DNA of 64,000 nt from Sphingomonas sp. LY54 (GTDB lineage: Bacteria; Pseudomonadota; Alphaproteobacteria; Sphingomonadales; Sphingomonadaceae), in contig NZ_CP141588.1 in assembly GCF_035594035.1 (NCBI RefSeq), positions 2,510,501 through 2,574,500 on the forward strand, given 5' to 3'. Positions 1 through 7,676 of this stretch are shown here, in pieces. Within the stretch, counting starts at the first letter, position 1. The number at the start of each line of letters is the position of its first letter. The translations under genes were made by a program, and so were the position numbers. The notes beneath the pieces were generated by a model. That model was not told where the DNA came from. It ran no database searches and saw only the letters and a program-made list of their open reading frames with translations.

Positions 1-566
1 TGCATGTTGCGCGCGCCAATCTGGAGCGCGCCGGCATATTCCACGACGAGATCCAGGTCGGCGGTGTCCATGACCTCGGTCACCACCGGCATGCCGAGTT
101 CGTCGCCGACCTCGCGCAGAATCTTGAGCCCGGCCGGGCCGTGGCCGGAAAAGCCATAGGGGCTGGTGCGCGGCTTGTAGGCGCCGGCGCGGATCGCCGC
201 CGCGCCCGACTCCTTGGCCGCGAGCGCGCTGGCGCGAAGCTGCTCATGGGTCTCGACCGCGCAGGGGCCGGCGATGACCTGGAACGCGGCGCCGCCGATC
301 GCGACCTTGCCGATGCGGACGATCGTGTCGTGCGGGTGGAGCTCGCGGCTCACCAATTTGTACGGGGCAAGGATCGGCTTCACCGCCTCCACCATCGGAT
401 GGCTTTCGAGCTGCAAACCGGCGAGCACGCGTTCGTCGCCGAGCGCGCCGAGGACGACGCGTTCCGAGCCGGGCATGTGCAGCGGTTTCAGCCCGGCGCC
501 GGAGATGCGGGCGAGGATTTCCTCGGCGGAACGGGACGTGGCTTCGGGTTTCAGGACGATGATCAT
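1..566 (-). CDS. aroF: DAHP synthase, type I-beta (3' part outside the window)
   Basis: This enzyme condenses phosphoenolpyruvate and erythrose 4-phosphate, the first step of the shikimate pathway. The visible 188 residues start MIIVLKPEAT and form a ferredoxin-like regulatory domain (about residues 1-70) followed by the barrel start, with PYKLVSRE, the phosphate-binding motif AGPCAVE and GAYKPRTSPYGF. This is the Thermotoga-like AroAI-beta arrangement, in which the N-terminal domain mediates feedback inhibition. The ATG at 566 is the only start that fits that domain. The C-terminal part runs off the left edge. It lies downstream of a Trp-rich leader peptide and a U-run terminator on the same strand, so transcription is probably attenuated by tryptophan supply. 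A second, type II DAHP synthase lies at 13620-15470. Family assignment is firm; regulation is inferred. Confidence 0.95.
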   Translation of the reverse strand, partial: MIIVLKPEATSRSAEEILARISGAGLKPLHMPGSERVVLGALGDERVLAGLQLESHPMVEAVKPILAPYKLVSRELHPHDTIVRIGKVAIGGAAFQVIAGPCAVETHEQLRASALAAKESGAAAIRAGAYKPRTSPYGFSGHGPAGLKILREVGDELGMPVVTEVMDTADLDLVVEYAGALQIGARNM

Positions 567-593
567 GGAGCGGTTTCCGGATGGGAGGAGACG

Positions 594-617
594 AAAAAAA
601 GCCCGCCTGAGGCGGGC
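594..617 (-). terminator. Intrinsic terminator in the aroF leader (attenuator)
   Basis: On the minus strand GCCCGCC (617-611) and GGCGGGC (607-601) form a 7-bp stem with a 3-nt loop, followed by seven T (600-594). It sits after the leader peptide stop and 28 nt before the aroF ATG, so it would end transcription inside the leader. The 5' arm can alternatively pair with bases 678-670, inside the end of the leader ORF. Confidence 0.85.
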
Positions 618-664
618 CTGGTCGGGTGGATCGGGGTCCTCTCGCGGCGAGAGGAAGCGTCAAT

Positions 665-781
665 CTACGAGGCGCGCCAACGGCATTCGGTCGAGGGCCA
701 GCGCCACCAAGTGTTCGACACGCGCGCGTCCGCGGCGGCGGGAGCCGCGGCGGAAACAGCAAAGGCGAAGCGCGTCGTCAT
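665..781 (-). CDS. Trp-codon leader peptide of aroF (38 aa)
   Basis: A short ORF starting with ATG at 781 and ending with TAG at 667-665. Codons 25-28 are TGG TGG CGC TGG (Trp-Trp-Arg-Trp) and codon 35 is a fourth Trp, an extreme density for a 38-residue peptide. It lies just upstream of a U-run terminator and aroF. The segment GGCGCGCCT (678-670, codons 35-38) can pair with AGGCCCGCC (619-611), the terminator 5' arm, with one mismatch; a ribosome stalled at Trp25-28 would leave it free to form an antiterminator. There is no Shine-Dalgarno sequence; the likely promoter puts transcription start within a few bases of the ATG, so the leader may be read as a leaderless mRNA. This is the classical trp-attenuation layout applied to a DAHP synthase. 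The ORF and motifs are seen; the function is inferred. Confidence 0.8.
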   Translation of the reverse strand: MTTRFAFAVSAAAPAAADARVSNTWWRWPSTECRWRAS

Positions 782-789
782 CGGGCCAA

Positions 790-818
790 GGCTAGGCGAG
801 TTGGCAGCGGCGCGTCAA
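790..818 (-). promoter_or_regulatory. Candidate sigma-70 promoter of the aroF leader
   Basis: TTGACG (818-813), a 17-bp spacer and CTAGCC (795-790). The -35 is good and the -10 weak. It lies between the GNAT stop and the leader ATG, and places the start site about 2-3 nt before that ATG. Confidence 0.5.
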
Positions 819-841
819 CCGAGCTTTGCTGCGCGGCAGAA

Positions 842-1372
842 TCAGGCGAGGTGGCGCGCCAGCACGACGAAGGCGAGATCGCGGGTTCGCGGCAGGCCGA
901 AGCGCGGATCGTCGAGCGGGAAGGGGCGCTCTTCGCCCGTGCGGGCGTAGCCGCGGCGTTCGTAATAAGCGATCAGCTCGGGCCGCTGGCGGATCACCGT
1001 CATCTCGATCCGGCGGGCGCCGAACAAGGCCTGCGCGTCATGCTCGGCCGCCGCGATCAGCAATTTGCCGAGGCCGCCGGCCTGTCGCCCCGGATCGACC
1101 GACAGCATGCCGAGATAGGCGGTGCCATGGCCCTTGTCGCTGATCTGGACGCAGCCGACGATCGCGCCCTCGTCGACCGCGACGAGCATACGCTGCCGGG
1201 GGTCGGCCAGGATCTCGGCCAAGCCGGCCTCGTCAGTGCGCTGGCCGCCGAGCAGGTCGGCCTCGTGGGTCCAGCCCATGCGGGCGCTGTCGCCGCGATA
1301 AGCGCTTTCGACCAACGCGTGCAGGCGGGGCAGGTCGGCGGGGGTGGCGGTCCGGATCGAGCGCGCGGTCAT
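842..1372 (-). CDS. GNAT-family N-acetyltransferase
   Basis: A 176-residue single-domain acetyltransferase that would transfer acetyl from acetyl-CoA to an unknown amine. The GNAT fold is recognisable: an N-terminal beta-alpha unit (IRTATPADLPRLHALVESAY), the beta4 strand LGMLSVDP followed by a Q/R-x-x-G-x-G/A-like acetyl-CoA loop (GRQAGGLGKLL, about residues 95-105), and the closing segment LIAYYERRGYARTGEERPF, where the Tyr-x-x-x-Gly-Tyr pattern is typical. It follows the TolC-family gene by 48 bp on the same strand, so the two may be cotranscribed, though no functional link is evident. The aroF leader promoter lies just downstream. The substrate is unknown. Confidence 0.85.
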   Translation of the reverse strand: MTARSIRTATPADLPRLHALVESAYRGDSARMGWTHEADLLGGQRTDEAGLAEILADPRQRMLVAVDEGAIVGCVQISDKGHGTAYLGMLSVDPGRQAGGLGKLLIAAAEHDAQALFGARRIEMTVIRQRPELIAYYERRGYARTGEERPFPLDDPRFGLPRTRDLAFVVLARHLA

Positions 1373-1420
1373 CGCCGCGCTATGACGCGCGCACGCCCGC
1401 AGCGCCAGAGCGAAGAGGGC

Positions 1421-2833
1421 TTAGCGGCGCGCGCCGCCGCCGAGAGCGCGGTAAAGATCGATCGCGGCTTCGAGCCGCTCCTGCAACGCCACGGCCCGCG
1501 CATCCTCGGCATCGACGAGACCGCCCTCGGCGTCGAGAACGACCTGGAGGTCGGCTTCCCCTTCGAGATATTGCAGCCGCGCGAGCCGGGCCGTGGTGCG
1601 CGCCTCGGCGACCGCGTCGGACAGCAGGATTTCGCGCTCCGCCGAGCGGGCGACTCCCGCCAACGCATCCTCGGTCTCCGACAGAGCAGTGAGCAGGGTC
1701 TTGCGATAGAGTTCGACGCTCTCGTGCTGCGAGGCCGTGGCATAATCCAACCCGCCCTGCAGCCGCGCGCGGTCGAAGATCGGCGCGAGGATATCGGCCC
1801 CGGCGGAGAGGGTTGTGCCGATCGGTCCGCCGACGGTCGCGGCCTGGCCGAGCGCCGCTGCGCTGAGCGTCAGCCGCGGCAGGAAGGCGGCGCGCGCCAC
1901 CGCCACGTCGCCATTGGCGGCGGCGATGCGGGCCTCGGCCGCGCGCAGGTCCGGCCGCCGCACCAGCAGCATGGCCGGCGGCTCCGGCGCGAAGGCGGGG
2001 ACGACCAGCGACTGCAGCGTGGCAGCGGGCAGGACCAGGGTCGGCGCCTCCTCGCCGAGCAGCAAAGCGAGCGCGTTGCGCGTGCGCGTGCGGGCTTCCT
2101 CGAGCCGGTGGCGTTCGGCCTCGAGCCGGCGCAGCTCGATCCGCTGCAGGCCGGTATCGACGCGCGTGGCCTCGCCGAAGCGGAGGCGGACGCCGAGGAT
2201 GCGATCGAGCTCGCGCGCGCTGGTGATCGATCGGTCGAGCAACGCGAGGCGGTCGCCGAGCGCCGCATATTGGACCCAGCCGCGGGCGACTTCGGCTTCG
2301 ACCACCAAAGCGAGAGCCTCGCGATCATATTCGGTGCCGAGGAGGCGGCTGCGCGCGGCGCGGCGCTCCGCCTTCAAGCGGCCGAACAGGTCGACCTCCC
2401 ATTGCGCTTCGACCTGGGCCGTGGCTTCGCGCGTGTCGGAAGGGTCGTTGCCGCTGCCCGACGAGCGGGACCGGGCGATCCCGCCCGAAGCGGAAACGAT
2501 GGGGAACATCGAGGCGCGGGCGATGGCGAGCTGGGCGCGGGCCTGCTCGACGCGCGCCGCCGCGACGCCGAGATCGGCATTGGCCGCCAGCGCGCGAGCG
2601 ACCAGCGCTTCCAGGTCCGGGGAAGCGAAGCCCGTTGCGAGACTCGCCGGAATCGCGGCGGCCGCAGCGTCGGCGGGCGGGGCCACGCTCCACCCGGTCG
2701 CCTGCACGTCCGCGCGGCCGGGCAAGGTCACGCTCGGCGCGCAGGAGGCAAGGATGCCGGCCGCGGCCAGCAGGGTCGCGGCGCGAAGCGGCGCGAGGGT
2801 TGCGAGTCCCGGATCAGGCATGGTCGAGTCCAT
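1421..2833 (-). CDS. TolC/NodT-family outer-membrane efflux lipoprotein
   Basis: A 470-residue outer-membrane channel of the RND outer membrane factor (NodT) family. The N-terminus carries a lipoprotein signal peptide ending in LLAAAGILASC, so the mature protein would be acylated on that Cys. Two long alpha-helical OEP repeats follow, with the usual family phrases LRAAEARIAAANGDVAVARAAF and DILAPIFDRARLQGGLDYA. ATG at 2833 is used; ATG at 2821 is also possible and would not affect the lipobox. It is divergent from an HlyD adaptor and C39-type ABC transporter and could supply the outer-membrane duct for that exporter, although NodT-type proteins more often partner RND pumps. The 149-bp divergent region contains a palindrome at 2914-2926. 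Confidence 0.88.
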   Translation of the reverse strand: MDSTMPDPGLATLAPLRAATLLAAAGILASCAPSVTLPGRADVQATGWSVAPPADAAAAAIPASLATGFASPDLEALVARALAANADLGVAAARVEQARAQLAIARASMFPIVSASGGIARSRSSGSGNDPSDTREATAQVEAQWEVDLFGRLKAERRAARSRLLGTEYDREALALVVEAEVARGWVQYAALGDRLALLDRSITSARELDRILGVRLRFGEATRVDTGLQRIELRRLEAERHRLEEARTRTRNALALLLGEEAPTLVLPAATLQSLVVPAFAPEPPAMLLVRRPDLRAAEARIAAANGDVAVARAAFLPRLTLSAAALGQAATVGGPIGTTLSAGADILAPIFDRARLQGGLDYATASQHESVELYRKTLLTALSETEDALAGVARSAEREILLSDAVAEARTTARLARLQYLEGEADLQVVLDAEGGLVDAEDARAVALQERLEAAIDLYRALGGGARR

Positions 2834-2913
2834 GGTGACCGATCTAGCGCATCACGGTAAAGTATCGGCTAAGCTTCTGCTTGGGCCCGCTGCGCGGCGT
2901 CATTGGGTTGCGT

Positions 2914-2926
2914 ACAGTTTAACTGT
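2914..2926. promoter_or_regulatory. Palindrome in the tolC/hlyD divergent region
   Basis: ACAGTT-T-AACTGT, a perfect 6-bp inverted repeat around one base, lies midway between the divergent tolC-type and hlyD-type genes in a locally AT-rich stretch. This is a plausible binding site for a dimeric repressor controlling both sides. The regulator is not identified. Confidence 0.4.
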
Positions 2927-2982
2927 CCCTTCAACGCTTTGCTCTATGGGGGAGTGCAGGTGCAGGCGGGAACAAGCGCGAC

Positions 2983-4209
2983 ATGACGAGCCGGCTGTTT
3001 CGGCAGGAAGTGATTGAGGCGGGCAGGGACCGCCTCGCGGGCAAGGTCGTCGCGGCAACGCCGCCCGGCTCGCGCATCTATGTCGGCGTGACCCTCGCCG
3101 TTGCGCTCGTCCTCGTCGCGATCCTGATCTTCGGCCAATATGCGTCGCGCGCTGCGGTCAAGGGCGTCGTCGCCTATGATGCCGGCATCGCCCGCGTCTA
3201 TCCGAGCAGCTCCGGCGAAATCCGCGCGATCCACGTCCGCGAGGGCGATTATGTCGAGGCGGGAACGCCGCTCGTCACCGTCGCCTTCGCCCAGGGCGAG
3301 AGCGGCATCGATGCGCAATTGTCCGAAATGGCGCGCCAGCAGCAGGAACTGGAGCGGCAGGAAGCGCTTGCCGGCAATCTCGGCTCGGCCGAGGTGCGCG
3401 CGCTGGCGGCCCAGCGCTCCGGCCTCGTCGCGGCCGTCACCTCGCTCGAAAGACAGCGGTCGCTCGCCGCCGCGCAAGTGCCGCTCGCCGAAGCAGCCAC
3501 GCGCCGCGCCGCCGCGCTCGCCGCGGAGGGCGCCGGCACCCAGCGCCAGGTCGAGGACAGCCGCGCGACCTTGCTCGCTCGCCGCGCCGAGGCGGAAAGT
3601 CTCAGCGAACGTATCGCCGAGCAGCGCCGCGCGCTGAGCGAGATTGACGGGCGGATCGGCCAGCGCGGGCTCGAGGCCGAGCGCATGCGATCCGAAGTCG
3701 CCACTCGCCGCGCGGAGCTCGGCGAGGAACGGGCGGCGCTGATCCGCACCGACCGCCTCGTCCTCACCGCGCCGATCGCCGGCGAAGTCGGCGACATCGC
3801 CAGCGAGGTCGGCCAGCGCGCGCGCCCCGAAACGTCGCTGGTGACGATCGTGCCGCGCGGCAGCCAACTCGAGGTGTGGCTCTATGCGCCCTCGCGCGCG
3901 GTCGGCTTCGTGCGCCCTGGCCAGGAGGTGCGCCTGCTGTTCGATGCCTTCCCCTATCAGAAATACGGAGCCGGGCGCGGCCGGGTGACCGCCGTGTCGC
4001 GGGTCGCCGTCGAGCCCGCCTCGATCGATTCCGCGCTCAAGGTCGACGAGCCCGTCTTCCGCATTCGCGTTGCGATCGACCAGGCGCCGCGCGTCGCCGG
4101 CGGCGAACGGCTGCGGCCCGGCATGACGCTCTCCGCCAATCTCGTGCTCGAACGGCGGAGCCTGTGGGAGGTTCTGTTCAAGCCCGTGGCGACGGCGCTC
4201 GGCGCGTGA
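2983..4209 (+). CDS. HlyD-family periplasmic adaptor of a peptide exporter
   Basis: A 408-residue membrane-fusion protein linking an inner-membrane ABC transporter to an outer-membrane TolC. It has a short cytoplasmic N-terminus, one membrane helix (about residues 33-52, YVGVTLAVALVLVAILIFG), a split lipoyl/barrel-sandwich domain (EIRAIHVREGDYVEAGTPL and LTAPIAGEVGDIASEVGQ) and a long Gln/Arg/Ala-rich coiled-coil hairpin between them (about 108-255). The C-terminal beta domain carries GQEVRLLFDAFPYQKYG, as in CvaA and related bacteriocin-export adaptors. Its TGA overlaps the GTG of the peptidase-containing ABC transporter by 3 bp, indicating translational coupling. The call as a double-glycine peptide exporter rests on that neighbour. 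Confidence 0.93.
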   Translation: MTSRLFRQEVIEAGRDRLAGKVVAATPPGSRIYVGVTLAVALVLVAILIFGQYASRAAVKGVVAYDAGIARVYPSSSGEIRAIHVREGDYVEAGTPLVTVAFAQGESGIDAQLSEMARQQQELERQEALAGNLGSAEVRALAAQRSGLVAAVTSLERQRSLAAAQVPLAEAATRRAAALAAEGAGTQRQVEDSRATLLARRAEAESLSERIAEQRRALSEIDGRIGQRGLEAERMRSEVATRRAELGEERAALIRTDRLVLTAPIAGEVGDIASEVGQRARPETSLVTIVPRGSQLEVWLYAPSRAVGFVRPGQEVRLLFDAFPYQKYGAGRGRVTAVSRVAVEPASIDSALKVDEPVFRIRVAIDQAPRVAGGERLRPGMTLSANLVLERRSLWEVLFKPVATALGA

Positions 4210-6335
4210 GCGGGATCGATTGGCCCTGGGCGCCGCGGATGCGCCCGGTGATCCAGTCCGAAGCGGCGGAATGCGGCCTCGCGTCGGTCGCGATGATTGC
4301 CGCCTGGCATGGCCACAAGGTCAATCTCGCCGGCCTGCGCCAGCGCTACCCGACATCGATCAAGGGCGCGACCCTGGCCGAACTGATGGCCGTCGCGTCC
4401 GACCTCGATCTGGCGCCGCGCGCGCTCCGGCTCGATCTCGACGAAATGGACCGATTGCAGCTCCCCGCCATCCTCCACTGGGACCTCAACCATTTCGTCG
4501 TGCTCGAAAAGGTCGGGCGCGGACGCCTCACCATTCTCGATCCTGCCACCGGCCGCCGCACCCTGTCGGCGCGCGAGGTCAGCCGGCATTTCACCGGGGT
4601 TGCGCTCGAGCTGGCGCCGACGCCGGACTTCAAGCCGGTCGAGGCGCGGCCGCGCACGCGCCTGACCGACCTGTGGAGCCGCCTCGTCAATTTTCGCAGC
4701 GCGACGGTGCAGGTCCTCGCTTTGTCGTTGCTGCTTCAGCTGACGGCGCTCGTCATGCCCTTCTTCCTGCAGCTGACGATCGACGAGGGGATCGCGCAGG
4801 GCGACGCGAGCCTGCTCACCTTGCTGCTGGTCGGCTTCGGCGCGGTCTATGCGTTGAACGCTGTGACGCGCACTTTGCGGTCGTGGGTGGTGCTGACGCT
4901 CGGCCAGTCGCTGTCCTTCCAGCTCGGCGGCAACGTCGTCCGGCATCTGCTGCGCCTGCCGCTTTCTTATTTCGAGCGCCGCCATGTCGGCGACCTGCTG
5001 TCGCGGATCGGATCGATCCAGCCGATCCAGGCTCTGCTGAGCCAGGGGCTGGTCAATGCGCTGATCGATTCCGTGCTCGCGGTCACCACCCTGATCGTGA
5101 TGGTCCTGATCAGCCCGGTGCTGGCGGTGCTGGTCGTCGTGACGACCCTCACTTACCTGCTCTACGGCGCCTTGCTCTATCCCGGCCTGCGGCGGCGGAC
5201 CGAGGAGGAGATCGTCGCTCGCGCCCAGGAGGAAACCTATTTGATGGAGTCGATGCGCGCGATGCGCGCGATCAAGCTCCACAGCCACGAGGCGATGCGC
5301 GAGAATGGCTGGCGCAATCTTTATGCCGACGTCGTTTCGGCCAATTACCGCGCCCGCATCTACGACATCCGCCTCGACCTCGGCGAGCAGCTCCTGTTCG
5401 GGCTGCAATTCCTGCTGGTCGTCTATTTGGGCGCGCTGCAGGTGATGGAGCAGGAGCTGACCATCGGCCTCCTGCTCGCCTTCATCGCCTATCGGACGAG
5501 CTTCATGACGAGCGCAGTGGCTTTGGTCGACCAATGGCAGAAATGGCGGCTGATCGGCGTCCATCTCGACCGGCTGTCGGACATCGTCACCGAGCGGCGC
5601 GAGGAAGTGCGGCCGATGCCGCGCAAGGCGCTGCTGCCGCCGCCCGCGATCACGGCCGAGGGGCTGGGCTTTGCCTACAGCCCGGCCGACCCGCCGATCT
5701 TCGAGAATCTGCAGCTCGACATTCCCAAGGGCAGCTTCGTCGCGATCACCGGCCCTTCGGGCGCGGGCAAGACGACGATGATGCGGCTGCTGCTCGGCCT
5801 GCTCGCGCCCACATCCGGGCAGATCTTGGTCGACGGCGTGCCGCTCGGTCCCGCCACCCATTCCACCTGGCGCGGCCGGATCGGCGCGGTGCTGCAGGAC
5901 GATCAATTGCTGACCGGGACGCTCGCCGACAATATCGCCTTCTTCGATCCGCGGCCGGACCCGGAGAAGGTCGAGGCGGCGGCGCGCTTTGCCCGCATTC
6001 ACGACGATATCGTCAAGATGCCGATGGCCTATCAGAGCCTGATCGGCGACATGGGCGCGGCATTGTCGGGCGGGCAGCGGCAGCGGATCATGCTGGCCCG
6101 CGCGCTCTATCGCGATCCCGACGCTTTGTTCCTGGACGAGGGCACCGCCAATCTCGACGAGGACAATGAAAATGCGATCGCTGACATGATAGCGCGGCTG
6201 CCGATCACGCGCGTCGTGGTCGCCCACCGCCCGGCCTTGGTGGCGCGGGCCGACATCGTGCTGCGGCTGGACCAGGGCCGGCTCGAGCATGTGCCGCGTC
6301 CCGGCCGCTCGATCGGGGCGGTCGGGTCATTCTGA
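4206..6335 (+). CDS. Peptidase-containing ABC transporter (C39 protease, CvaB-like)
   Basis: A 709-residue bacteriocin-type exporter that cleaves a leader from its peptide substrate and pumps the core out. The N-terminal C39 domain (about 1-130) has the oxyanion Gln and nucleophile in QSEAAECGLASV (Cys23), the catalytic His in WDLNHFVVLE (about His95) and Asp in ILDPATG (about Asp111). A six-helix membrane domain follows (about 155-430), then an ATPase domain with Walker A GPSGAGKTT (about 515), signature LSGGQRQR (about 619), Walker B ALFLDEG (about 639) and the switch VVAHRP. The start is the GTG at 4206, overlapping the hlyD stop; an in-frame open stretch reaches back to 3876 but lies inside hlyD and is not coding. 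All catalytic residues are present. The probable substrate is the peptide at 7382-7552. Confidence 0.95.
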   Translation: MSGIDWPWAPRMRPVIQSEAAECGLASVAMIAAWHGHKVNLAGLRQRYPTSIKGATLAELMAVASDLDLAPRALRLDLDEMDRLQLPAILHWDLNHFVVLEKVGRGRLTILDPATGRRTLSAREVSRHFTGVALELAPTPDFKPVEARPRTRLTDLWSRLVNFRSATVQVLALSLLLQLTALVMPFFLQLTIDEGIAQGDASLLTLLLVGFGAVYALNAVTRTLRSWVVLTLGQSLSFQLGGNVVRHLLRLPLSYFERRHVGDLLSRIGSIQPIQALLSQGLVNALIDSVLAVTTLIVMVLISPVLAVLVVVTTLTYLLYGALLYPGLRRRTEEEIVARAQEETYLMESMRAMRAIKLHSHEAMRENGWRNLYADVVSANYRARIYDIRLDLGEQLLFGLQFLLVVYLGALQVMEQELTIGLLLAFIAYRTSFMTSAVALVDQWQKWRLIGVHLDRLSDIVTERREEVRPMPRKALLPPPAITAEGLGFAYSPADPPIFENLQLDIPKGSFVAITGPSGAGKTTMMRLLLGLLAPTSGQILVDGVPLGPATHSTWRGRIGAVLQDDQLLTGTLADNIAFFDPRPDPEKVEAAARFARIHDDIVKMPMAYQSLIGDMGAALSGGQRQRIMLARALYRDPDALFLDEGTANLDEDNENAIADMIARLPITRVVVAHRPALVARADIVLRLDQGRLEHVPRPGRSIGAVGSF

Positions 6336-7271
6336 CCAGTCGGTCGTCGTCCAGCTGCGCATCTTGAACTCAACCTCGACCGCGGTCTCCATCGGCCGCA
6401 CCTGGAGCCGCTTGGCGAGCCGCATGTCGAAGAAGTCCTGGAGCAGGGGCGGCCGCGCGGCGCGGAAATAGAATTCCGGATCCTCGGACACGGTCTCGCT
6501 GGCGGCGAGGCGCAATTCGTCCTTCCGCGTCACCGTCTCGACGATGCAGGGCGCGTGGGTGATGCCGAGCGCGCGCAGCGCATAAGCGCGGTGATAGCCG
6601 TTGTGGAGCACGAGCCGGTTGTCGCTGCGGATCGCGGTCAGGAAATTGGAGCCGAAGCCGACGATCAGCCCGATCACTCCGGCGATCGGGCCGAAGCTCG
6701 CGATGTTGGCGATCTGGTCCTGCCCCAGCAAAGTCGGCTCGTGGGCGCGCAGGTCGGTCGAGGGCGAGGAGAAGAGGTAGCGGTCGGACGCGAGGCGCTG
6801 GATGCGCACCTCCGGATTGTCGCGCTCCAGCGGCAGGCAGAAATGGAACAGGGTCTCGGGGTCGGGCTGGGCGCCGAGCAGCCGCGCGCGCGCCTCCGAG
6901 AAGCGGTTGGCGATATGGGTCTGCGACACGATCAATTTGTCGAGTTCGACCATCGCGATCGTCGTCGGCAGCGTGTCGAAGGTCGTCCGGTAATAAGAGT
7001 TCGCCTTCAGCGCCTGCGCGAGCGGCTCGAGGCGCGGATGCAGCGGCAGGCATTCGGCCGCGTCGGCAATGCCCGCCTCGCTCTGCTCGAGCTCGTAATA
7101 GATGTCGTTGGCCGCGCGCCATTCATTGGCGAGCGTGCCCGCATCCATCGTCCGGCCGCCGACCACCTTGTGGCGCACGAAACCGAGATAGTCGGAAAGG
7201 TGCGGCTGGCCCAGCAGCCACGAAATCTCGGCGTTCGGCGCCGCTTCGCCCCGATCGGTTCCGTCCGGCAC
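6327..7271 (-). CDS. Unknown protein with a ParB/Srx-like segment, in the peptide-export locus
   Basis: A 314-residue, soluble-looking protein of unknown function. Most of it matches nothing I recognise. Residues of about 190-255 include LGQDQIANIASFGPIAGVIG and RLVLHNGYHRAYALRALG; the pattern of hydrophobic strand, G-x-HR-x-YAL and small hydrophobic residues resembles the nucleotide-binding core of ParB/sulfiredoxin folds, which bind or hydrolyse nucleotides. GTG at 7271 is chosen because a GGGGG stretch precedes it; there is no in-frame ATG near. Its 3' end overlaps the convergent exporter gene by 9 bp, and it lies 110 bp downstream of the double-glycine peptide gene on the same strand, so it is probably cotranscribed with the peptide. 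Maturation, immunity and regulation are all possible; none is shown by the sequence. Confidence 0.75.
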   Translation of the reverse strand: MPDGTDRGEAAPNAEISWLLGQPHLSDYLGFVRHKVVGGRTMDAGTLANEWRAANDIYYELEQSEAGIADAAECLPLHPRLEPLAQALKANSYYRTTFDTLPTTIAMVELDKLIVSQTHIANRFSEARARLLGAQPDPETLFHFCLPLERDNPEVRIQRLASDRYLFSSPSTDLRAHEPTLLGQDQIANIASFGPIAGVIGLIVGFGSNFLTAIRSDNRLVLHNGYHRAYALRALGITHAPCIVETVTRKDELRLAASETVSEDPEFYFRAARPPLLQDFFDMRLAKRLQVRPMETAVEVEFKMRSWTTTDWSE

Positions 7272-7381
7272 GCTGCCCCCTGCTGCCCGAATGAATAGGT
7301 GGAGCCGACACGGCGCACGCGGCGGCCGCCAGGGGCACGCCGCGCGCGCGAGGTCAGCTGCGCTTTACTGCGCGGCCGGGC

Positions 7382-7552
7382 TCAGCAGCCTCTGCTGCCG
7401 CTGCCGCTGCCATGACCGCGGCTCCGGCTGCCCTTGCCGCGGCTGCCGCTTCTGCTGCCGCCCTTGCATTTGAACTTCTTGGGCTTGCAGCTGCGGCTCT
7501 TGCCGCCGGCGCCGTAGACGAATGCCAATTCTGCAGGTTGAAGATCACGCAT
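7382..7552 (-). CDS. Double-glycine-type secreted cationic peptide precursor (microcin-like)
   Basis: A 56-residue precursor with a strong ribosome site (GGGAGG, 6 nt before the ATG). The leader MRDLQPAELAFVYGA has the colicin V leader layout exactly: Met-Arg, Leu at -12, Glu-Leu at -8/-7, Val at -4 and Gly-Ala at -2/-1; cleavage could alternatively follow the next Gly-Gly. The core of about 40 residues has Cys at 22, 29 and 56, about 13 Lys/Arg, no acidic residue, and an Arg-Ser-Gly-rich tail (for example GSRSGSRGKGSRSRGHG). The C39-peptidase exporter and its adaptor lie 1 kb away. This is how microcin V-type class II peptides are organised. Antibacterial activity, disulfides or other modification are not demonstrable here; a secreted signalling or metal/nucleic-acid-binding peptide remains possible. 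Confidence 0.75.
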   Translation of the reverse strand: MRDLQPAELAFVYGAGGKSRSCKPKKFKCKGGSRSGSRGKGSRSRGHGSGSGSRGC

Positions 7553-7649
7553 CGAGAACCTCCCTGAAAGTCGGTTGTGCGGGATAATCGGGGCGAGCAC
7601 TGGCCCGGCCCGATTCCATACTCCTCTACAGGTCGGTTTTCCAAGGTTT

Positions 7650-7672
7650 CGCCGTCCCAAATCGGGACGGCG
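7650..7672. terminator. Inverted repeat after phhA
   Basis: CGCCGTCCC (7650-7658) and GGGACGGCG (7664-7672) form a 9-bp stem with a 5-nt loop, 4 nt beyond the phhA stop and about 100 nt before the peptide ATG. No U-run follows on the minus strand, so it is a weak terminator or transcript-end stabiliser. Confidence 0.4.
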
Positions 7673-7676
7673 CGCC

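Noticed and set aside
141..950. Long plus-strand open frame over the start of aroF and its leader
   Set aside because: It is antisense to aroF, the leader and the GNAT gene, with low-complexity Arg/Ala/Gly content typical of a GC-rich shadow frame.
626..2860. 744-codon plus-strand open frame
   Set aside because: Antisense to the GNAT and TolC-family genes, which have clear family motifs on the other strand.
7354..7644. Ala-rich alternative frame over the microcin-like peptide
   Set aside because: It has no ribosome site and consists of Ala runs produced by the same GC-rich repeats read in another frame; the frame at 7552 has a strong ribosome site and a canonical leader.
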